This document shows positions 54,241 through 62,803 of a stretch of 64,000 bases of DNA, in pieces. Location of the stretch: positions 3,968,001 through 4,032,000 of the forward strand of contig OZ252050.1 of NCBI GenBank assembly GCA_965247975.1, given 5' to 3'. This DNA comes from Taishania sp965247975. Its GTDB lineage: Bacteria; Bacteroidota; Bacteroidia; Flavobacteriales_D; Crocinitomicaceae. The position numbers were made by a program, and so were the translations under genes. The stretch's first letter is position 1. Each line of letters begins with the position of its first letter. The notes under the pieces were generated by a model. That model was not told the DNA's origin, made no database searches, and worked only from the letters and a program-made list of their open reading frames with translations.

Positions 54241-54257
54241 TAATCTAAAAATACTTC

Positions 54258-56318
54258 ATGCAAAAAGATAAATTCACAGTAACTGCTGCTTTGCCTTATG
54301 CCAATGGTCCTTTGCATCTTGGACATGTTGCTGGCGTTTATCTACCTTCCGATATTTTCGTTCGGTTTTTGCGCATGAATCAACACGATGTTGCTTTTAT
54401 TTGCGGAAGCGACGAACATGGAGCTGCAATTACACTACGTGCAAAAAAAGAAGGCATTTCACCACAAGAAATTGTCGACAAATACAACGCTATTATCGGG
54501 AAATCGTTCCAGGATTTCAATATTTCTTTTGATATTTTTCACCGTACATCGGCTGAAATTCACCACAAAACGGCGCAAGAATTTTTTAAAGTACTCGAAT
54601 CCAAAGGTAAATTTACCAAAGAAACGAGCGAACAATATTTCGACGCAGAATACCAACAATTTTTAGCCGACAGATATATTTTGGGTGAATGTCCCACGTG
54701 TCACAATGCCAACGCCTATGGTGATCAATGCGAAAAATGTGGTTCTGCACTGAGTCCGGATGACTTAATAAATCCTGTTTCTGCATTGAGCGGAAAAACG
54801 CCGATCAAAAAATCAACGTCGCATTGGTATTTGCCGATGGAACGCCATGAAGAATGGTTGAAATCGTGGATCAAAGAAGGTGTGTTGGACGGAGTTGTGC
54901 AACACGATCCTAAAAAATGGCGAAACCAAGTGACTGGTCAATGCATGTCATGGATCGACAATGGTTTGCGACCAAGAGCCATGACCCGCGATTTGGATTG
55001 GGGTGTAAAAGTTCCGGTGAACGATGCCGAAGGAAAAGTACTTTATGTTTGGCTTGACGCACCTATCGGATATATTTCAGCGACCAAACAATGGGCACTG
55101 GATCATGGAAAAAACTGGGAAGATTATTGGACCGGCGATCGAAAATTGGTGCATTTTATCGGAAAAGACAACATCGTTTTTCATGCCATTATTTTTCCGA
55201 TTTTATTGAAAGATCACGGCGGATTGATCCTTCCTGATAACGTTCCAGCCTATGAATTTTTGAATTTAGAAGGCGACAAATTTTCTACTTCACGCAATTG
55301 GGCGGTTTGGTTGCACGAATATTTGGAAAGTTATCCAACGAAAGTCGATGAACTGAAATACGTGCTCACTTCCATTGCGCCTGAGACCAAAGACAGCGAA
55401 TTTACTTGGAAAGAATATCAAACACGCATCAACAGTGAATTGGCGGATATTCTAGGGAATTTTGTGAACCGTGCCATGGTGCTTACGCAAAAATATTACG
55501 AAGGAAAAGTACCTGAGCTTGGTATTCTACACGAGGAAGATAAAACCGTTTTGGCAGAAATCAATGACATTCCGAAACGCATCAGTAAATTAGTGTACGA
55601 TTACAAATTGCGCGACGCTCAAGCAGAAGCAATGAATTTGGCTCGTTTAGGAAATAAATACTTGGCTGAAAATGAACCATGGAAATTGGTGAAAACGGAT
55701 CCCGCACGCGTGGAAACGATCATGCACATTGCCTTGCAATTAACCGCTAATTTAAGCATCGTATTGCAACCTTTTCTTCCTGAAACTGCTCAAAAATTGA
55801 GCAAAGCATTGAACTTTTCTTCCTCGAATTGGGAAGATGCAGGCAAATCAGATTTATTGAAAGCAGGCCAAACGACCACTCAACCAGAAATTCTTTTTAC
55901 CAAAATTGAAGATGCTATGGTGGAATTTGAAGTAGCGAAATTGGCAGCAACGAATCAATCGGAAACAACCATGAACTTGGAACCACAAAAAGCAGAAACT
56001 TCCTTCGACGATTTTTGTAAAATGGACATCCGTTTAGGAACCATTTTGGAAGCCGAAAAAGTAGAAAAAGCAGATAAACTCCTCAAACTTTTGGTGGATA
56101 CAGGTCTTGACAAACGTACCATCGTTTCCGGCATTGCCGAGCACTATTCACCCGAAGAAATTATTGGCAAAACGGTTGCTGTCTTGATCAATTTGGCTCC
56201 ACGCAAAATCAGAGGCATAGAATCGCAAGGCATGATTTTGATGGCAGAAAATGAATCGGGAGAATTGAGTTTTATGGTTCCCGAGAAGGCGTTTGAGGCT
56301 GGGTTTGGGATACGGTAA
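54258..56318 (+). CDS. metG: Methionyl-tRNA synthetase
   Basis: The 686-residue class I enzyme charges tRNA-Met. The HIGH-type motif is YANGPLHLGHVAGVY; a zinc knuckle is in GECPTCHNANAYGDQCEKCG; the KMSKS-type loop reads GDKFSTSRNWAV. An anticodon-binding helical domain follows, and the C-terminal 110 residues form a tRNA-binding OB fold of the EMAP II/Arc1p type (FDDFCKMDIRLGTILEAEKV, RKIRGIESQGMILMA), which allows dimerisation. The KFSTS variant occurs in other MetRS proteins, so it is not a defect. The gene stands 52 bases after the polyprenyl synthase. Confidence 0.97.
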   Translation: MQKDKFTVTAALPYANGPLHLGHVAGVYLPSDIFVRFLRMNQHDVAFICGSDEHGAAITLRAKKEGISPQEIVDKYNAIIGKSFQDFNISFDIFHRTSAEIHHKTAQEFFKVLESKGKFTKETSEQYFDAEYQQFLADRYILGECPTCHNANAYGDQCEKCGSALSPDDLINPVSALSGKTPIKKSTSHWYLPMERHEEWLKSWIKEGVLDGVVQHDPKKWRNQVTGQCMSWIDNGLRPRAMTRDLDWGVKVPVNDAEGKVLYVWLDAPIGYISATKQWALDHGKNWEDYWTGDRKLVHFIGKDNIVFHAIIFPILLKDHGGLILPDNVPAYEFLNLEGDKFSTSRNWAVWLHEYLESYPTKVDELKYVLTSIAPETKDSEFTWKEYQTRINSELADILGNFVNRAMVLTQKYYEGKVPELGILHEEDKTVLAEINDIPKRISKLVYDYKLRDAQAEAMNLARLGNKYLAENEPWKLVKTDPARVETIMHIALQLTANLSIVLQPFLPETAQKLSKALNFSSSNWEDAGKSDLLKAGQTTTQPEILFTKIEDAMVEFEVAKLAATNQSETTMNLEPQKAETSFDDFCKMDIRLGTILEAEKVEKADKLLKLLVDTGLDKRTIVSGIAEHYSPEEIIGKTVAVLINLAPRKIRGIESQGMILMAENESGELSFMVPEKAFEAGFGIR

Positions 56319-56504
56319 ATATAAATTTTACGTTTTTCTCGGAATTTTTACTTTCAATAATAGCTTGTTAACAATAATTTTACCTACAAGCCAATCAAAT
56401 AGCTTACTTTTGTGCTGTGAAGTGATTTTGATCTCCTTGAAGCTCAGCAATTCAATGGTTGTGAGCCGAAACCAATCTCATTTTTGACCAATGTTTGTTG
56501 GAAC

Positions 56505-59306
56505 ATGCGTTTACTAATTTTATGCTTCGCTCTCTTTTGCTTTGTTCAGTCAAAGGCGCAACAACTCTTTATCAATGAAGTTTCTCAAGGTCCATCTGGT
56601 GCGAAAGAATACGTGGAATTTATTGTTGTAGGAAATCCAACTTGTACTTCTCCTGCTCCTTGTCTTGACCTGCGCGGAATTGTTTTAGATGATAATAACG
56701 GTACGTTTGCTGGGGGCTCGGGAACAGGAATTGCTGTTGGAGCAGTTCGTTTCGCAAACAATCCTTTTTGGAGTTGCATCCCGCAAGGTACATTGATTCT
56801 TGTGTACAACGAATTAGATGTCAATGCTGAAATTCCACCAAACGACGTAAGCATGTCGGATGGAAATTGTGCATTGGTAATTCCTATAAATTCTGCGCTT
56901 TTTGAAGGTCAAGCAATTGGTCCAACAAGTTCAAGCAACGCTTATCCTCCTTCTGCAAGTTGGATTGCTGGCGGTGGTTTGTGGGCGCAAGTAGCCATGT
57001 CAAATTCAAATGATTCGTTTTATCTAAAACAATCCATTACTTCGGCAACCTTTCTTCATTCGGTGAGTTGGGGAAATAATACTAACAATACTCAAATTTA
57101 TTTTCCGACAGCTGGTGGCTTTGTTTTCTCCATGGCCAATACAGTTGACAACGATCCTACTGAACAAGCCAATTGGACAACTCAAGCAGCTTTGGGAAAT
57201 GAAACTCCTGGAACACCAAACAACACTGCGAATGCGGAATGGATTGGTGCCATGAATCCCGATTGTGGAATTGTAAATCCTATCGTTTTAACTGCCACTT
57301 CAACAAACATTCCTTGTGGTTCCGTTTGTACTGGTACAGCCTCGGTTACTATTTCTGGTGGAGCAAGTCCTTACGGAATTCTGTGGTCAAATGGAGCCAC
57401 AACAGCGTCTATTTCAAATTTGTGCCCTGGAGATTACGATGTTGAAATTACGGATGCGGGAGGTTGCACGGCTACTGAACAAGTTACTGTCATTCAAGTA
57501 GCTCAAAATACCATAGCGGCAGGAACAAACCAAACTGTTTGCCAAAACACTCCGATTTCAACCATTTCTTTAGCGACAACAAATGCAACCGGCGCTACTT
57601 TCGCTGGACTTCCTGCAGGAGTTTCAGGCTCTTGGGCAGCAAACGTGGCAACGATTTCTGGAACACCAACCGTTTCAGGAACCTTCAATTATACTGTTTC
57701 CACAACAGGTGGTTGCCCTCCAGCGGATGCAACTGGAATTATTACAGTTACAGCACAAAATACCATTGCGCTAGGAACAAACCAAACGGTTTGCATTAAT
57801 AATCCAATTACAACAATTACCCTTGCAACGACAAATGCAACTGGTGCAACATTCTCTGGACTTCCGGCAGGAGTTTCTGGCTCTTGGGCCGGAAACGTAG
57901 CAACTATTTCAGGAACTCCAACGGTGGCAGGAACGTATAATTACACCGTCACAACAACAGGTGGATGTGCAGCGGCTATCAGTTCTGGAACCATTACCGT
58001 TAACACATCTCTTACAATTAACCTTACTCCTACGAGTACAAGTTGTGCTCAAGCGTGCAACGGTTCTATTTCATCATCCGTAATTGGTGGAGTTTCACCG
58101 TTTACCTATGTGTGGAATACGGGAGAATTTAGTGCCAATATTTCAAATCTTTGTTCAGGAACTTATGATCTGTTTGTGGAAGACGATGCCGGCTGCATAG
58201 GAACAGCAAATATCTTTGTGGATGCAGGTTCAACAGTGATTACACCAACGCTCGTTCCTACAAACGAAACATGCGAAGGTGCATGCGATGGAGACATTGA
58301 ATTAACGAACATCTCTGGTGGTGCTCAACCGCTTTCGTACTCGTGGTCAAACGGAGCCATCACTCAATCCATCACGAATTTATGTCCGGATGATTATACG
58401 TTAACAGTAACAGATGCAAATGGGTGTCTTGCGTGGTCAACCTTGACTGTTTTTCCTGGTGCGTCCATTGTTCCAGTTTCAATTACAACGACTGGACCTT
58501 TTGAAACGACAGATCCTGCGGTTCAATTTGTTGCAAGCGCGGCAAATGGAATTTGGTCAGCGGATTGTGGTTCATGCATTTCTGCAAGCGGATTGTTTCA
58601 ACCTTCCAATGTTGCCCCTGGTACATATCAAATTTGTGTAGCTGTAGGAGCTGGTGCCTGCGCTTCCAATGATTGTGTGGACATAATTGTGACACAGGGT
58701 TGCATTCCTCAATTTACAAATGCTTCGCTAACCGTTTGTCCTGAACAAGCAGTGAGTGTGAACGGTCAACAATTAACGCAAGCTGGAACCTACGAATGGT
58801 TATTTACAGATGTGAATGGATGCGACAGCACACATACATTGACTTTTGGTTATTTTGCTGCAAACGACATTGAACAAACACTTCACGCGTGTATTGGAGA
58901 TTCTATTTTCGTAAATAACCAATACTATTTTGAACCAACAACAGTCTCATTTCCTGTTTTTAATTCAAATGGATGCACCGTATCGAAAAACGTCACCTTG
59001 AATTTTAGCGATTGTACCGTCATTCCGTTGGAGGTTTTTATTCCTAACACATTCACTCCAAATTTTGATGGCGTAAACGATACATTTGCGATAAGCATTG
59101 TGGGCGGTATGCTTGAACAAGGTTACATTTTGAACCGATGGGGAAATGTGATTCATACCTTCAAATCGGATGATTTGACTTGGGATGGAACTTCGACCAA
59201 TGGAGAACCAGCATCAGATGGTGTTTACACGTATGTCGTTGAAGTGCGCGGAACTGACAGTGGAGCGATTGAGCGTTATCATGGGTTTGTGACGATTGTG
59301 AGGTAG
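56505..59306 (+). CDS. Large SprB-repeat protein with lamin-tail-like start and T9SS type B C-terminal domain
   Basis: I use the ATG at 56505 (MRLLILCFALFCFVQSKAQQ), not an upstream TTG; 933 residues. Residues about 20-110 resemble a lamin-tail domain (LFINEVSQGPSGAKEYVEFI). SprB-type repeats follow (SVTISGGASPYGILWSNGAT, EITDAGGCTATEQVTV; again near 510-650). Between them are two near-identical 84-residue units (ATFSGLPAGVSGSWAGNVAT is typical) encoded by a 252-bp DNA tandem. The end is PNTFTPNFDGVNDTFAISIV, GYILNRWGNVIHTF, DGVYTYVVEVRG and HGFVTIVR, a gliding-motility sorting domain. It is probably a T9SS-secreted adhesin. Its stop codon lies inside a REP-like repeat. Confidence 0.9.
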   Translation: MRLLILCFALFCFVQSKAQQLFINEVSQGPSGAKEYVEFIVVGNPTCTSPAPCLDLRGIVLDDNNGTFAGGSGTGIAVGAVRFANNPFWSCIPQGTLILVYNELDVNAEIPPNDVSMSDGNCALVIPINSALFEGQAIGPTSSSNAYPPSASWIAGGGLWAQVAMSNSNDSFYLKQSITSATFLHSVSWGNNTNNTQIYFPTAGGFVFSMANTVDNDPTEQANWTTQAALGNETPGTPNNTANAEWIGAMNPDCGIVNPIVLTATSTNIPCGSVCTGTASVTISGGASPYGILWSNGATTASISNLCPGDYDVEITDAGGCTATEQVTVIQVAQNTIAAGTNQTVCQNTPISTISLATTNATGATFAGLPAGVSGSWAANVATISGTPTVSGTFNYTVSTTGGCPPADATGIITVTAQNTIALGTNQTVCINNPITTITLATTNATGATFSGLPAGVSGSWAGNVATISGTPTVAGTYNYTVTTTGGCAAAISSGTITVNTSLTINLTPTSTSCAQACNGSISSSVIGGVSPFTYVWNTGEFSANISNLCSGTYDLFVEDDAGCIGTANIFVDAGSTVITPTLVPTNETCEGACDGDIELTNISGGAQPLSYSWSNGAITQSITNLCPDDYTLTVTDANGCLAWSTLTVFPGASIVPVSITTTGPFETTDPAVQFVASAANGIWSADCGSCISASGLFQPSNVAPGTYQICVAVGAGACASNDCVDIIVTQGCIPQFTNASLTVCPEQAVSVNGQQLTQAGTYEWLFTDVNGCDSTHTLTFGYFAANDIEQTLHACIGDSIFVNNQYYFEPTTVSFPVFNSNGCTVSKNVTLNFSDCTVIPLEVFIPNTFTPNFDGVNDTFAISIVGGMLEQGYILNRWGNVIHTFKSDDLTWDGTSTNGEPASDGVYTYVVEVRGTDSGAIERYHGFVTIVR
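57504..58007 (+). repeat. 252-bp tandem repeat inside the SprB-repeat gene (two units)
   Basis: Unit 1 spans 57504-57755 and unit 2 spans 57756-58007, both in frame (84 codons each). The proteins agree in segments such as TNQTVC and ATTNATGATF, with scattered third-position and a few coding changes, so the duplication is not brand new. Such units can expand or contract by recombination and vary adhesin length. Confidence 0.9.
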
Positions 59307-59327
59307 GCTTCGAGAGCCTCAGCCTAC
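59303..59327. repeat. REP-like palindromic unit overlapping a stop codon
   Basis: The 25 bases begin GTAGGCT and end AGCCTAC, with TTCGAGAGCCTC between. They are the exact reverse complement of 35558-35582. The TAG stop of the SprB-repeat gene is at 59304-59306, inside the first arm. Confidence 0.9.
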
Positions 59328-59380
59328 TATGCAGAACGAGAGCGAGGAGATTTTGATGTTTTCTAGCAAAAAATAGTACA

Positions 59381-59758
59381 ATGGGAAATGAACTTCTTCG
59401 TAGTGATTGGTATCAAAACCATCAACAACAGCTTCAATCATCTTGGAGTGACATGGAATTTGTTCGTCAAACTATAGCTCAAATCTACAAGGATTTCGCA
59501 AAATTCAATGTAAATCTTTCGGAATATCCCCAAATAGATGAGAACACCAAAGAAAAGTTGTTGGAAGAAATGAGTTCTTTGTTGCAACAACTTTCAAACT
59601 TATCACCTCATCAATTTACCCAACTCATCTACACGATTGATTTGCCAGAAAATATATTTCAGGCTTTACTCAATCAAAACGATTATTTTTTTGAGAACTT
59701 GGCTTCGTGTATTTTGCTCCGAGAAGCGTATAAAGTTTATTTGCGGTCGAAGTTTTGA
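59381..59758 (+). CDS. Small helical protein, unknown function
   Basis: The 125-residue protein has no signal peptide and is predicted to be all-helical (SWSDMEFVRQTIAQIYKDFA, EKLLEEMSSLLQQLSNLS). I recognise no family. It begins with MGNELLRSDWYQNHQQQLQS after a 74-base gap following the REP-like repeat and converges with the pentapeptide repeat gene, 8 bases away. Amino acid composition is ordinary for the window, and the long open frame with Bacteroidota-like codon use supports a real gene. Confidence 0.65.
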   Translation: MGNELLRSDWYQNHQQQLQSSWSDMEFVRQTIAQIYKDFAKFNVNLSEYPQIDENTKEKLLEEMSSLLQQLSNLSPHQFTQLIYTIDLPENIFQALLNQNDYFFENLASCILLREAYKVYLRSKF

Positions 59759-59766
59759 GTTCATTT

Positions 59767-60339
59767 TCAATCAACTTCAATCTGATATTTTCCAAGAAGT
59801 CCAATCAAATTGATTGTTGAGAATTTTGCTTTTTTGATTTTATTTCGCTCGGGATCTATTTGAAAATTTCGTGCTTGTCGAAAATCACATTGAATTAAAA
59901 TGGATTGATCAAAAATGGCTCCCAACAAATCTGAATTTTCAAAAGTACTTTGTGTCAAATCTGATTCACTGAATTCAACTTCTTGCAATTGACACGAAAG
60001 AAATGAGGTATTCTTCATTTTTAGCTTGAAAAACGACGCATGATTTAATTGACAACCATCAAATGAAACTGAAAATCCCATCGGGTTACAATCTTCAAAT
60101 CGGAGTCCCAACAACTTACAATTCAAGAAATTCACAGTTCGCATGGCAGTTCCGTTCAATTTCGCTAAGCTGAGGTTGCATGCTTCAAATTCACACTCCG
60201 AAAAACGCACTTCTGATAAATCGCAATTGGAAAAATCACAGTTTTTGAAAACACACTGATCGTATTCCCCTTTTTCGAAAGGAACAGAAGAAAAATTTAC
60301 TTTTTCAAAAACCTGGTCCTCAATGTATTTATTAATCAT
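59767..60339 (-). CDS. Pentapeptide repeat protein resembling Qnr/MfpA
   Basis: From the ATG at 60337-60339 (MINKYIEDQVFEKVNFSSVP) the protein has 190 residues; a start 11 codons upstream is also open. Almost the whole chain is made of five-residue repeats A(D/N)LXX, seen as CVFKNCDFSNCDLSEVRFSE, CEFEACNLSLAKLNGTAMRT and VEFSESDLTQSTFENSDLLG. This right-handed quadrilateral beta-helix mimics DNA. Length, the mid-protein break (CNPMGFSVSFDGCQL) and the C-terminal cap resemble Qnr proteins that protect DNA gyrase from quinolones. Whether it binds gyrase is not visible. Cytoplasmic; lone gene. Confidence 0.88.
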   Translation of the reverse strand: MINKYIEDQVFEKVNFSSVPFEKGEYDQCVFKNCDFSNCDLSEVRFSECEFEACNLSLAKLNGTAMRTVNFLNCKLLGLRFEDCNPMGFSVSFDGCQLNHASFFKLKMKNTSFLSCQLQEVEFSESDLTQSTFENSDLLGAIFDQSILIQCDFRQARNFQIDPERNKIKKAKFSTINLIGLLGKYQIEVD

Positions 60340-60504
60340 ATTGAAATTCACTATTAAATCCGCATTACGCATTTGAAAATGCTCATTCGATTAAGTGCTT
60401 GTAATCAATTTCTTTTCAAGGAAATTGAAACAATCACTATATCGGGATTATTCAGATTTACCGCTCCGTTTGACTTTTAGAAGTCAATTTCGCGGAATCT
60501 GGAT

Positions 60505-60532
60505 TAAAAAAAAGGAGCTCCGAAGAACTCCC
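60505..60532 (-). terminator. Intrinsic terminator after the DUF4412-like gene
   Basis: On the minus strand GGGAGTTC-TTCG-GAGCTCC forms a stem with a UUCG-type tetraloop and one G-U pair, followed by eight or nine T (complement of 60505-60513). It stands about 20 bases after the stop of the exported protein at 60554-61228. Confidence 0.85.
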
Positions 60533-60553
60533 TAATGATTTATCTGTTTTGAA

Positions 60554-61228
60554 TTACATACCCATTTGCTCAATTTGCTCCATCGTTGTTTCTTCATAAC
60601 CGTCAGGAATGCTCATGTCGAACATTGTTTTGGTATCCATGCCTTTCAAACTGCTTTTAAAATCAGATGCTGTGAAACTCATTTTTATACCCATTGTACT
60701 TGTTTCAAACTCCAACGGGAATCCATCCACTTCGTTAATCATGTACTTGTTTTTGTTTTTTGGCGCAACAATATCACCTGTTGTCCAATAAGTTACTTCC
60801 ACATCATTATCCATAGAAACGATGTATTTACGGCAAGTATAACCTAAAATAACTTTTGTTTCATCTGTTGGCTTCACTTCTACGTTCAAATCTTTTGGAT
60901 CTTTTGTTTCACTATCTTTTATGTCTTTTTGTGTCATTTTAATGGCTTTTTTCCCTAAAAGACCTGACATTAGCATAATTCCAGTTTCCTTTTTGTTGTT
61001 AATCACAGTGATCATCGTCATCAACATACCCATATTTATTTCCAAGCGTGAAAATTCTTTGTTAAAAGCCATGCTCATTTTCGATCCTTCGAACATACTC
61101 ATTTGCGCTGCCATTTGGGGATCATCGCTTGACATATCCATTTTATATGTAACACTTCCTTCTGTTATTTGAGCGAAAGACATGGACGTCAACAATACCG
61201 CACAAATGAATAAAAAAATTGACTTCAT
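60554..61228 (-). CDS. Exported protein of the DUF4412/GLPGLI-like type
   Basis: The 224-residue protein has a signal peptide (MKSIFLFICAVLLTSMSFAQ) followed by a lipocalin-like beta-barrel pattern: ITEGSVTYKMDMSSDDPQMA, FSRLEINMGMLMTMITVINN, ILGYTCRKYIVSMDNDVEVT, DGFPLEFETSTMGIKMSFTA. The opening G-x-V-x-Y-K-M and the conserved Y-T-C-x-K in the middle match the DUF4412 family of Bacteroidota. It is unusually rich in Met. Function unknown; probably periplasmic or outer-membrane associated. A strong terminator follows. Confidence 0.75.
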   Translation of the reverse strand: MKSIFLFICAVLLTSMSFAQITEGSVTYKMDMSSDDPQMAAQMSMFEGSKMSMAFNKEFSRLEINMGMLMTMITVINNKKETGIMLMSGLLGKKAIKMTQKDIKDSETKDPKDLNVEVKPTDETKVILGYTCRKYIVSMDNDVEVTYWTTGDIVAPKNKNKYMINEVDGFPLEFETSTMGIKMSFTASDFKSSLKGMDTKTMFDMSIPDGYEETTMEQIEQMGM

Positions 61229-61354
61229 AATTTACTTTTTAAGTTTTAGCTAAAATAATTAATATTTTGATTCTTGCGCTTATTTCAAACGGTGTGCCAA
61301 GAAATTACTGCAAATGAATTAACCGAACATTACTGTTTATAACTTCAGACCTTT

Positions 61355-62695
61355 TTACCAAGTGTAAAGTTTAATTTTATTTATCCCATCTACGGGAGAA
61401 ACCAATAACAAACGTTCAGATAAGTTATCATGCACATAACAATAACCGACAACCCCTTTATGATAAATATTATCTTCACAAAATTGTTTTTTGCTTTCAT
61501 CACTCCCAAAATTCAAAATTTCACTGCCATAATTCATAGGATATGTTCCGCTGAATACAGCCGTTAGTCCTTGCTTCTTCCCAATAACTTCATAATGGCG
61601 AACATCAGTTTTACATTGAATCATTACTTCATTCAAGCTTGTTGCTTGCAAATGAAACCGCCCTTCATAATTCTCCTGGGACTCGAAAGATACTGTTTTA
61701 TTAATTGATTTAACGTAGTTAATTTCAAAAGGTACATTTGCATATTCGTCCAAATTTAACGAAACCAAATCACAGGACTTAGTAGTAACGTAATATTGAT
61801 ACTCTGCACTTCCTTCGTTTACCGTGTATCTGAATATCAACCCAACAAGGGATGCGCCTTTATTTGTGTGGGTCAACAATTTACATTCAGCAATTCGCGC
61901 TCTTTCAGGTGCGATTATTACTTGGTTATCAGTATAATTTTCTGTCAAATCGTCATTGAAAATACAAAATTTAACATTTCTTCCTGCACGAACTGCACAA
62001 AATATGCGATTGTCAGTAAACTCTTCGATCATGCTAACATGAGGTCTATCGTGTCCTGCAAATCCAACAAGTCCTTGCTCAAATACCATTGATTTCGCTT
62101 TAATGCTTTTATTTTGTGTGTTAAAATCTAGAGCAACAATCGTAATTTTCGAAGGGTCAGCATGATTATAAGTGAAAAGGGATCGAATAATGTTTCCCTC
62201 CAACTCTTTTACATCCCAACTTATTAGTTGTGCGGATCTAAGTAATAGATCTTCATGAAATTTGTAATTAATTTGTTTACCCGTAGGATCTGTTTCCTTG
62301 ATTATTAAACTCTTAGTAGCATTTATAAACAAATACATTTTTCCTTTTTCTGGAGAAAAGATCCGAGTTTCATTGATCTGTTTAAAAGCAATCGAACCAT
62401 TTGAACCTGTCATTTCATTGTCATCTGTATACTTATCGATGTAAACGCTCAGTTTTTTATCTTTATAAGACCCTTTTTTATTACCATTAGCATCAAACAC
62501 GACACATGTCGTTGAATTCTTGCCATAATTTCTGAATTTAGTAGCGAAAACTAAAAAATCGCCATTCGTCATAGTTCTTACACGAATGTTATCGGCTTTT
62601 TTTTCTTTGATTTCAAAGTCAAGTAGTTTTTCACTTTGTCCAAAAATTGCAGTTAATGGAAGGCAAACCACAAGGAAGGCAACAAATTTCTTCAT
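61355..62695 (-). CDS. Exported protein of unknown function
   Basis: The 446-residue protein has a signal peptide (MKKFVAFLVVCLPLTAIFGQ). The mature part has repeated beta-strand segments with alternating hydrophobic residues and Asp/Asn turns (NGDFLVFATKFRNYGKNSTT, FSPEKGKMYLFINATKSLII, NRIFCAVRAGRNVKFCIFND), compatible with a beta-propeller, but no named repeat is recognised. It has no lipobox and no T9SS sorting end, so it is probably periplasmic. It is located between the DUF4412-like gene and rseP, all on the minus strand with gaps of 126 and 108 bases. Confidence 0.7.
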   Translation of the reverse strand: MKKFVAFLVVCLPLTAIFGQSEKLLDFEIKEKKADNIRVRTMTNGDFLVFATKFRNYGKNSTTCVVFDANGNKKGSYKDKKLSVYIDKYTDDNEMTGSNGSIAFKQINETRIFSPEKGKMYLFINATKSLIIKETDPTGKQINYKFHEDLLLRSAQLISWDVKELEGNIIRSLFTYNHADPSKITIVALDFNTQNKSIKAKSMVFEQGLVGFAGHDRPHVSMIEEFTDNRIFCAVRAGRNVKFCIFNDDLTENYTDNQVIIAPERARIAECKLLTHTNKGASLVGLIFRYTVNEGSAEYQYYVTTKSCDLVSLNLDEYANVPFEINYVKSINKTVSFESQENYEGRFHLQATSLNEVMIQCKTDVRHYEVIGKKQGLTAVFSGTYPMNYGSEILNFGSDESKKQFCEDNIYHKGVVGYCYVHDNLSERLLLVSPVDGINKIKLYTW

Positions 62696-62803
62696 GTTAT
62701 TAAAATTTAGCTATACTAAATTAAAAAGGTTTTATTCGCATTGGAGAAAACCATTTTACTTAATTAAAAGTCGCATTCAATTTCTCAAAAACAAATTTTA
62801 TAA

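Noticed and set aside
55280..55320. KFSTS in place of KMSKS in MetG.
   Set aside because: This variant occurs in functional methionyl-tRNA synthetases and does not mark a defect.
60470..60487. Hairpin TTGACTT-TTAG-AAGTCAA upstream of the pentapeptide gene.
   Set aside because: The stem is seven mostly AT pairs, and it is neither well placed for the nearest plus-strand gene nor followed by a T run on the minus strand.
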